Of a stretch of DNA of 64,000 nt, positions 56,040 through 64,000 are shown piece after piece. The translations under genes and the position numbers were made by a program. The stretch is from Mesotaenium endlicherianum (Eukaryota; Streptophyta; Zygnematophyceae; Zygnematales; Mesotaeniaceae): NCBI GenBank assembly GCA_009602735.1, contig WELA01004672.1, positions 95,360 through 159,359 on the forward strand, given 5' to 3'. The notes under the pieces were generated by a model. It worked only from the letters and a program-made list of their open reading frames with translations. It ran no database searches and was not told the origin of the DNA. The number at the start of each line of letters is the position of its first letter. Positions within the stretch are counted from its first letter, which is position 1.

Positions 56040-57130
56040 TGCATCATAATACTTGAAACTTGATGAATTTGACATCTGTTTGTTTGTGTGCCTTCCTACC
56101 ATGTCATACATCATATCTACCAAGTTGTGTGCATATTGAAGCTTGCATCAGTAAGATATGAAGAAGTTAAGAAGCCAAAAAACAGGTACCACATGAGGAA
56201 TTTTAAAGTTTCGTCGACAAAATCTGGCATGCACTACATTTTCAATATATGAATCAGATGACCTCAGATTTCTCTGAAATTTGTTCTAAGTCCTCCTGGA
56301 TGACAGATTTGTACATGTAATAATTTTTTTTATATTCAGCAAGTACTCCTTAAGTAGTTCTTAAGTAGTTCACAGGCCAGCTTCAGGCGTGCGAAAAGTG
56401 ATACCTGCCCACTTTGGCACGTGTGTAACTCTTACAGCATGGGTCATAACAAGATTGCTTTTGGTATACTCATAGATCACAGGGTCAGGATGAGGTGTAT
56501 GAAGTTTCATTAAATCTGAAAATAACTATAGGCCTGGGTGCTCTGCAACATGGCCAGCAAGATGGGCTTAATAATGCTGGAAAGTATTCTCGTCGACAAA
56601 TTCTGAGTGTGCACTGAAAGTGGCATATAAGTGGCCACAGAGCTCAGATTTCACTGAAACTTGAGCTAAATCCTCTTGGAAGTCATACCCACCTATGCAA
56701 CTTAAAATAATTGGGATCTTGCAAATATTCCGAGAAGTGCGGAGAGGCCAGCTTCAGGCGTGCGAAATGTGACACCTGCCCACTTTGGCACGTGTATAAC
56801 TCATGAAGGATCGATCAAACTTTATTTTTTTTCATAGAGTCATGTGGTACAGGGTCAGGAATAGTTGTAACAAGTTTGAACCCATTTGAACATTATAGGA
56901 GGCTAGGGTGCCTTGTACCATGACAGGCATTATATAGGCCAGAATGCTTTTTCCCCTCTTCGTGGACAAATGAAGCCAATTGAGTAAAACTGCAATATGT
57001 TACTCAATACAACTCAAAATGATCTGAAACTTGAGGAAATTCTTGAGAACAAGCATAGGTACCTATATCTCAAACTTCAGCTCATTCCGTGTAATCTGCC
57101 GCAAACGACGCTAAAAAGTACTCAAATGTC
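56040..57130. repeat. Diverged tandem repeat, about 375-bp unit, three copies
   Basis: TCGTCGACAA recurs at 56211 and 56590, with TCGTGGACAA at 56960. GGCCAGCTTCAGGCGTGCGA recurs at 56375 and 56746, each followed by CCTGCCCACTTTGGCACGTG. The spacings of 379, 370 and 371 show one unit. No open frame is conserved between copies. Confidence 0.7.
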
Positions 57131-58383
57131 CCCATTTTGGGTTTCATGTGTATAGTTGTAGTGGTGTGAGCAGAAAGTAATTTCGGTGTTGCAAGGTGTT
57201 GTTTTTGTCACAAAGACAACCAGCTGGTGCACGGTGGTATTTTGCAGAGTCGTCACCTATTCGAGGACTTGTCAGCCGCAACATATCGTTCACAACAATT
57301 ATTATTCAAGGTGTCCCTCAAACTCGACGCTCAAGTTCTCTCAAACTTGTAATAGGTACAAAAGATCGTAATAAAATACTGAGGTTTCACAGTGCGTCCC
57401 TCACACGCTCATCAGATATTGGATTCAGAATGGTCCTTATTTTGGCCATCTCTCTTGTTGTTTTGCGTACCCTACAACCTCCTAAAAACTCATATGACCT
57501 ACCCCCCCGTCATCTGGAAAATTGTGTATAGTTGGACTTTGGAAGACGCACTTTCAATTACAATCATAGGCGATTTACCACTGTAAACGGCAGACGTTCG
57601 CAATGTGGATCATTAAGGGCCAGTGTACTTGCGAGTACAACTACGCACACAAAAGTTGAACTATATACCATTTCTTCGGCTACTGTAAGCTGGCCCTATT
57701 TGCTTGGTGGGATTTCGAGCCCTGATTGTAAAATTTGGGCTACCTACGTGGAGGCCAATCACACCTGCACTCCCCACACAATTGCAGGTATAATGGGACA
57801 AAAAGTGTAGGCTTAGGGTAATGAAAATATATGTGTCTATGCAAATAGTCTCTCAAGTTGCAAATTTGAATTCAAATGCACTGAAGCCGATTTTGTATCC
57901 AAAAGAAACTTAGACCATTCAGACTAGCTACACGAAAACATGGATGGATGGGCGTATAAGGAATTTGATCTGATCAAATAAATAGTCATGGGCTTTGCAT
58001 TCACACTACATCACTCCAAAAGTGCAAAAAAGCCATATATGATTTGGACATCTTAACCAAGTGTCTACAATCCTTATGCGCAAAAAACAGCGCCCACTGG
58101 ATGTAAGGAAGCTCGTGATTAGCTCACCCCGCATGTAAGATGCAAATTGTAGTATTTATTTAAAAAGTATACAAAGATAAGAGCCTATAAGTATAAGATT
58201 TTTTAATAATTAGTGTACCCTAAGAAGTTCGAGGCAAGTTGCACATGCCAAGTTATTGCTATCTTTGCACGAAAAAGCTCTACTTTTCCCTCCCTTAAAC
58301 TACATGGACTACACTATCGCCCCAATGCTTCGTGCTTTAAGCCAACAAACTCACGTATCTCTTTTGACTTTATGCCGTTCCCC
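57131..58383. other. Intergenic, nothing recognised
   Basis: Downstream of the TBCB stop codon. Open frames here (for example 57196-57531) have no recognisable domain or codon pattern. The last few hundred bases should contain the TBCB 3' UTR. Confidence 0.4.
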
Positions 58384-59902
58384 TCATATCTCATCTGGCT
58401 CGTCCTCCTCGAACGGGTCTCTTTCCGGAAAGTCGCCAACCTGCAAGTCACACCCATTGACAAGATGAGAGACAAGTGATTGAAGAGGGAGACTGAGGAC
58501 GAACAATACAGCTCCCCATGCATGAACATGTGATTCATCAAATTGGTTGATCTGGCCCAACCACCCTCCGTCCATAGCATGCTTCACGTGTCATCGAGAG
58601 TCGCGGTGGTGGTGCCGGGCCTTCATGGCGCCAGCCCTCACTTGGAAAAGGTTCACAGTCGGTTTAAAAAACCAAAACCATATCAAGCGCAGCGTACGGC
58701 AAACATATCTTCTGACATACTTTGTACACGCTTTGTGAGGGTGGATATCACACAGACATCGTTAGAGTGCCAATCACTTCAACCTTCCTCACTTTTAGGA
58801 GCCCTGACGTGCTGTTGACCTGCTGGGCGACGACGTTATGATGAAACAGTACTAAAAGAAAACAATGTCTCTAGGAGAAGCAAAGGCTACATCCCTCCGA
58901 GTACCAAATCCACAGACCTGCTCACTATTTAAGTTTCGGCACATCTTCGTTAAACAAGCCCCATAAAAGGTCTCTCAAAAGCGCAAATGGCCCCCTCTCA
59001 GACACAAGTGGGCCGACACGTCGCCAGCTGGCCTCAAAACTCTGACACGTACTCTGTGAACCCGGCACCACAGAGCGAGCTGCTTGCTCATGACGGCTCT
59101 AAAGGGAGCCAATGTGCATTTTAGGGTGATATGCTGACGTGGCATGCTGAGCAGGCAGATAGTACCTTGACAAGGACAGGCCTCATGACGGCGCCGTGGT
59201 TTGGGGGGCACTCGAAGTACCGCTTGCCCTTGACCCTGCGTCAAATTGTCCCCACATGTCAACCCAAGCGCCACATGCCAAACCTAAGCAAGCTGCCAGC
59301 GTTCGAGATGGTTTAGAGAATGAATACAAGAACCAATTGCTATAACATATAGTAGACAATGCCCATAACTAAATAAAAAGCACTCTCTCCTGCATCCCAT
59401 TTTAGCAGTCAAATACATGCACCCCATTCTCTGTCCACACCCCTGCGCTTCACATATTTACAACGCACGCGCACGCATATGCAGGAACAGTGCATGTGCA
59501 ACAAAATATCGCCTGCACTCTTGCCAGCACCGTCTTTGCAAGCTCTTGCACGTATAAAACCAAAGGGGACACAAACCCGGACGCCAATACCAAAAAAGAA
59601 AAAAGAAAAAAAAAGAGTGCACTGTGCCAAGCATCATAGCCTGTGGGGTCTTGTTCCCCGAGAGGCTCACTCACATTCCGTCGTGCTTGCCCACCGGCTC
59701 GTCGTAGCACACGCCGACCCAAAAGCCGGGGGCCAGGCCCTCCACCTCGCCAACGTACGCCACCTGTCCCCGCTTGCCCCCTGGGTCCACCTCACACCTG
59801 TCGCCCACCTGCGTGAGGAACACGAGAGAAGAGTTAGATGAGGGGACTCAAGGTCAGGCTTCTAGAGTTTGGGGAGACTCTCTCTCCCTCACACGCACAC
59901 GG

Positions 59903-59992
<90 letters not shown>

Positions 59993-62494
59993 CAAGAGAG
60001 GAGGGGGGATTACGAACCTTGATGTGCGAAGCGATCTCTAACTGGTACTCTGCATTCACCTCCTGCAAGTTTGTGCGCACAGAAGCGGGAAAATATAAGA
60101 AACTGAGAGCAGAAGGGGGGCAGAGCGCTTGCTGTCACTTTCAAATTTCAACCGTGTCCCGCGACTGGCAGGGGGAGGAAAAAGGGAGGAGAGGGAGGAG
60201 AGGGAGAAGGAGACGGAGGAGGGAGAGGGAGAGGGAGAGGGAGAGGGAGAGGCAGAGCCGAGCACTCCCATTCCTAAAGGAACTACACTCCCAAAACCTT
60301 CATCAACTGCCACAGTGTTTTTCCATAGAACTAGCAGACGGAGGAGGGTGACATCTCCTCTGGCAGCCCGTCCAAACCAAAAACCCGAAACCTTTTTGAT
60401 CTACTGCTTGACCTCACACCACGCAGGCAGTCAGTCTCTGCATGCACGTGTGAGAGTGTCTCCGTGTCGTGGGATTAGGCTGAAACCAGCAGCATGTGTT
60501 CACATGAGACATATGTTTCGCTTCCTCTTGACCTCCTTGTCCCTCGCCGTCTCCTCGTTGCTCGTTTCTTATTCTCTCTTTCTTTCAAACGCGGCACGAG
60601 CATGCACACGCGCACATGCGCAAGCAGCAAGTAAATAACGCCCACGCAGGCAACCGTAGATAGGCCAAAACTGCGTGCGTCTATTCATGCCTGCTTCAAC
60701 TCTCACACATGCACGCACGCACGCACGCATGCACGCATGCACGCACGCATGCACAGGCATAAAGGAAAACAAGCAGCACCTTGTGTCCCACACCTCAAGC
60801 ATCTCTAGGAGACTCCCGCACAGGGCACAAGGAGCCGTTGCAAATGCTTACCTCGGCGGGCGGCAACGTGATGCCCCTCCTGGCAGCCATCTCCTGAGCA
60901 AACAAACCCAAGAGAGCGCAAGATGCATGGCTTCAGTTGAGCACAGGCACTAGATCTTTAAGCTACACTCCCCTTCTCCAGCCCCCCAAACTCCTCCACC
61001 AATCACGTGCACTTCTCGTTGCGGGGAATCGCGTCCAAAGAAGCTCAACCTTGTTGTGAATGATGGTCGTATTGTCCATGTGATTGATTAGACATCTATG
61101 AATTCAATTAGTGCTTATAATGCTTCTAATTATGTGAGCACGTTGCCGCACGCGTGACGGAGGATGCGCCGACCTAGAAGTGGCCGATGGCCCTCTGCAG
61201 AGAGAAGAACGCACGAAGACATCCAACGCAAACGTCCTACAGAAATGATCCAATTCTGTGTGTACCTTCTCGAGCGTCCACGTCGGGTCCACGGCTTTTC
61301 TCTGCTCCTTGAATTTGCGGAATGTGTCTGCCGCAGTCGCACCACACACACACACACACACACATCACACACACACGCGCACACACAGCAGACCACACAC
61401 ACACACACGCACGCACATACACATACACAAGCACGCACACACACACAGCACAGCACAGTTCACATACGCAGGTACACGTACACACAACACACGCACGCAT
61501 GCATACAAGTGCATGCACACGCGCACACGCACACGTGCAGACGCGTGCGCACAGACGAAACGTGCACGTAAGGACTCGCGCGTGCGTTTGTTTTTGTCAC
61601 AACTCATAAGCTGCACCGTCACGCTACGCGCTTGGACACACCGTGGACATGTACCGGTACTCGTGAATGCCAGTGCATGTATGTACACCCAGATATGTTT
61701 ACACTTGCAGGCGCGTAAAATACGCCTCAAAACACCTCAGTGCAATGCGCACAAGCACAACTTGAATGGTCTCGAGCAGATCCGAGCTGGCTGGCAAGTG
61801 CCGCAGGTATTTCACCGTGTTTTATGTGAGTTATTTCACTCCCAATTTGCAAACACCCGTCACCACGCGCCCTAGCCTACACACTCTAAAACACACACAG
61901 GCACACACTGTCACAGACACACACACACACACACACATGCACGAAGAGGGACCCAGAGACGCACACATGTGTGAGCGCTAGCAATGCCAAACCCTCCCCC
62001 CCCCCACCTCCCCCCCCNCTGTGCCTCAAACACCAGCAACAGCTGCGCCTCGGCCTCTGGTGCCACCTGCCCAAGATGGGCCTGCGCGTAGAAGGCGCGC
62101 ACCTGGGCAGTGACATGTGGCAGCGGCACGACCTGGGAGAGGACCGCCTGCCCAGAACTGTCGGTCACCTTCAGGGCCTGGCTGGACACCTGGCACCGCA
62201 GCAGTAGGGGGAAACGCAAGGGGGGGAGGAGGAAGGGAGGGAGGGAGGGAGGGAGAGAGGGAGGGAAGGAGAGGGGGAGAGAGGGAGAGAGGGCGAGAGG
62301 GAGAGAGAGAGGGGGAGACAGCAGCGCGGCCAAGAAAACGCGCACGTGCGCGCGCGCGCGCTCCTGGAGCCCTACCCTGGCGCTTGTTGTAGTCCTCGTC
62401 AGAGAGCTCGTACTTCTTCACCAGCGAGGTGTCCTCCAGCCAGCCGCCCGCCGAGAGCGAGCCGGGGTCCGAGTCCAGCATGTGGATGCGGTAC
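58384..62494 (-). CDS. TBCB: Tubulin-folding cofactor B, 3' seven exons (partial)
   Basis: Cytosolic CAP-Gly protein that handles alpha-tubulin with TBCE during tubulin heterodimer folding and recycling. Exons on minus: 62376-62494, 61266-61327, 60852-60893, 60018-60062, 59675-59808, 59166-59235, 58384-58440 (stop TGA 58384-58386). All introns are GT..AG and phases agree throughout, giving the C-terminal 175 residues. Seen: end of the UBL domain ([32 protein letters not shown]), [26 protein letters not shown], and the CAP-Gly domain ([56 protein letters not shown]). The end is [18 protein letters not shown], the acidic C-terminus typical of TBCB. The UBL N-terminus (about 70 residues) is not found in 62495-64000. 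Exons of 42 and 45 nt are unusually small. The intron 61328-62375 holds an unrelated exon and a contig join. Confidence 0.92.
59902..59992. repeat. Compound (CA)n(GA)n microsatellite
   Basis: (CA)n to about 59942, then (GA)n to 59992, in the TBCB intron just downstream of the 45-nt exon (60018-60062). Confidence 0.95.
60183..60254. repeat. Purine-rich GGAGAG repeat
   Basis: All-purine stretch of GAGGGA/GGAGAG units broken by one C, in a TBCB intron. Confidence 0.85.
60709..60755. repeat. (ACGC/ATGC)n tetranucleotide repeat
   Basis: CACG units interspersed with CATG, alternating purine-pyrimidine, in a TBCB intron. Confidence 0.9.
61342..61555. repeat. Imperfect (CA)n tract
   Basis: About 210 bp of CA with CG/TA interruptions, starting 15 nt upstream (in the intron) of the acceptor side of the 62-nt TBCB exon. 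On the transcript it is a (GU)n run just before the 3' splice site. Confidence 0.9.
62019..62189 (-). other. Alpha-mannosidase-like (GH38) exon inside a TBCB intron
   Basis: Minus strand, 57 codons after an AG acceptor (62190-62191): [20 protein letters not shown] followed by VPLPH..., [20 protein letters not shown] and LLLVFEAQ. This follows the C-terminal beta domain of class II alpha-mannosidases (V.DSSG..V.SQ..PL....R..Y...YLG..P......L.F). It ends exactly at the single N (62018), with only a G/C run beyond, so no donor can be read. No other mannosidase exon was found nearby. It may be a misjoined contig or a nested or captured exon. Confidence 0.5.
62219..62320. repeat. (GGGA)n purine tract
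   Basis: About 100 bp of GGGA/GAGA units with few interruptions in the TBCB intron, close to the 119-nt exon. Confidence 0.9.
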
Positions 62495-63295
62495 CTGCCC
62501 CGCCCCAGCGAGAGAGGAAGGGATGGGACACAACGCGCGGACGGCGCAGATGAGACGACGCGCCGCCTGGGGCTGCAAAGCGCAGCGAGGGCTGCGGCGG
62601 GCGGGCCAGCGGGCGGACGGGCGGCTGAGAGATGGTGTGGCGTGTGGCGTGCTGCTGCTGATTTGGCTGGTGCCTTCTGGCGGTGCCCTCGCGTGTGATG
62701 TGCTTTGTGGGATGCAAAACAAGGTCAACCAAGTGTTTTGATCTGGATGCTCCCCGAAGAAGAGACCCTAGAGCATATTCCCCGTAGATCTCATACTTTA
62801 GGATGAAGAGGTCAAGGGTTTGATAGTAATGAATGGACCAGTGTGTGGAGCAAGCCGACCCAGTGTTCCACCCGCTAGCAGCCAACGCCGACAGGGGACA
62901 GACGCGGCGGGCGTGCCCCGGAATTTTTCCGGAAGGGGGGGGACTGACGGCCACGACGCAGTGGCCTGCCACCTGTCGCCTCATGGAGCAGTGGGGTAAC
63001 ACTCTCGCATATGGGCTTGAGGACAGCACCAGCTTAAACCCTAGCCTTCTCAACCCTAGGTCCTAGCAGAGAGGAGGTGAGGAGAGGAGAGAAGCAAAGC
63101 GGAAGGAGCAGGGAGGGCAGGGAGGGGACAGGGCAGCATAGACTAGAGAGGAGGAGAGGACAGGAGAGGAAGAGAGAGGAGAGGAGAGGAGAGGAGGCGA
63201 GAGGCGTACATATGGCATGAGAGGCGGCACTCGCCTTCAAGCACTTAACAGCAAACACAAGATCCTCAGATGTGACTCCAAATCCCAATCAGAGC

Positions 63296-63350
63296 TGGCT
63301 CAAGCTCGGGCTCAGGCCTGGGCTCAGGCTCGGGCTCAGGCTCGGGCTCG
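63296..63350. repeat. GGCTCA/GGCTCG hexanucleotide minisatellite
   Basis: About nine units of GGCTCR with slight variation. Confidence 0.85.
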
Positions 63351-63490
63351 AAGACAGGCCGAGTCAGATCACGGCTTGAGCAGAGCCGTCCTGGGGTGGG
63401 GGACGGCCTGACCGCCCAGCTTAGTGTTTGAGGAGGGTTTGAGAGGAACCGAATTAGGGTTGCGACAACCGATCCGTGATGCTCGCAAGG

Positions 63491-63516
63491 GCTGCTGCTG
63501 CTGCTGCTGCTGCTGC
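63491..63516. repeat. (GCT)n trinucleotide repeat
   Basis: Eight to nine GCT units followed by GCC. Confidence 0.9.
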
Positions 63517-64000
63517 CGGTGGTGGAGCCTGCCTAACGTGGCGGTGTGCACGCAGACGGTGGCAGGGACACCTGTCTTTTTGTGCTAAGGCGTGCACAAC
63601 GCTGGACAAAGTTGGGGGGGCTCTCCCCTCTGGCCCTCAAGCTCCGCCCTCCAAAGTCTGCAGCATGGTGTGCCCATTTTACCACCATCCATCCATGCCC
63701 CCCACCGCCACGCCCGTCCACCCACTCACCCATGCTTGCTCACAGTCCATGTACGCATCCGTGTGCCGATCAATGTGCGCATCTACGCGTTTGTGCATCT
63801 CGCGATATTCTATGATATCTTTTATATATCTTATGTATCTTTCGATTTCTTATGACATCTCATGTATCTCTTACGAAATTCTAAGATACCCACATCCGCT
63901 CGCCCGCCCCCTCCCGTTCCCTGATCCGCTTACTGCTTCCTCCACTAGCTTACACCCACCCCTGCGCACTCACTCACACCCGATTGCTCAGGCATCCCTC

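Larger units (their letters stand above)
62495..64000. other. TBCB upstream side, no further exon recognised
   Basis: The exon coding for the start of the TBCB UBL domain should lie here or beyond the window edge; I could not find it. Contents are low-complexity DNA: GA-rich 63070-63200, a GGCTC(A/G) minisatellite at about 63296-63350, (GCT)n at 63491-63516, and TATCTT-type repeats at about 63810-63890. Confidence 0.5.

Noticed and set aside
57196-57531. 111-residue open frame
   Set aside because: No domain, no codon bias I can see, overlaps other frames, no splice context; probably chance.
59889-60351. Frames encoding Glu/Arg or Ser/Leu repeats
   Set aside because: Translation of (GA)n microsatellite; no homology outside the 45-nt TBCB exon.
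61164-61730. Long open frames on both strands through the (CA)n region, rich in His/Thr or Cys/Val
   Set aside because: Products of the dinucleotide repeat; any frame through (CA)n stays open. Only the 62-nt TBCB exon here has splice signals and homology.
62026-62553. Overlapping GC-rich frames on both strands
   Set aside because: Shadows of the TBCB and mannosidase-like exons plus the (GGGA)n tract.
1-64000. CRISPR arrays, rRNA genes, bacterial operons
   Set aside because: No spaced direct-repeat arrays, no rRNA signature; genes are intron-bearing and eukaryotic.

Overview
The window looks like nuclear DNA of a green (chlorophyll a/b) eukaryote, most likely an alga. It has a major light-harvesting chlorophyll a/b protein gene of the LHCII type, intron-bearing housekeeping genes, and large blocks of Ty3/gypsy chromoviruses. 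A repeat-rich streptophyte (charophyte) alga would fit, but this is inference; nothing in the sequence fixes the species.

Layout: (1) 1-3371, the 3' five exons of a catalase gene on + (N-terminal exons lie outside the window). (2) 5819-6814, a two-exon LHCB gene on -, convergent with the catalase. (3) 6900-9600, no gene seen. (4) 9690-14829, a decayed minus-strand chromovirus (family C) carrying a solo LTR, followed by a piggyBac transposase pseudogene (14830-15951). (5) 16839-44962, a 28 kb nest. An outer minus-strand family A element has a perfect 5-bp target duplication (TTCTT). Inside its third ORF sits family B sequence, and inside that are two plus-strand family A elements sharing a central LTR (20523-37316). 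The outer element interrupts a Myb/SANT-like reading frame. (6) 46944-53548, element D, a chromovirus that looks whole, inserted with TSD GTTCC into a decayed minus-strand gene of unknown function (gene X, 46790-55749). (7) 56040-57130, a diverged tandem repeat of about 375 bp. (8) 58384-62494, seven exons of tubulin-folding cofactor B (TBCB) on -, with microsatellites in the introns and an alpha-mannosidase-like exon lodged in one intron beside an assembly join.

The most unusual feature is a third ORF downstream of pol in every family A copy. It encodes a coiled-coil head, a conserved central block and an acidic/SR-like tail. Just before its ATG there is a branch-site plus AG-acceptor signature in all three copies where that region survives, and the pol-ORF3 spacer holds extra copies of the polypurine tract. 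I do not recognise this protein.

The cellular genes are unrelated in function (peroxide removal, photosynthetic antenna, tubulin folding) and show no operon-like organisation. The middle of the window is a graveyard of nested retroelements. Single Ns flanked by short duplicated sequence mark unresolved contig joins, so parts of the nest need long-read confirmation.
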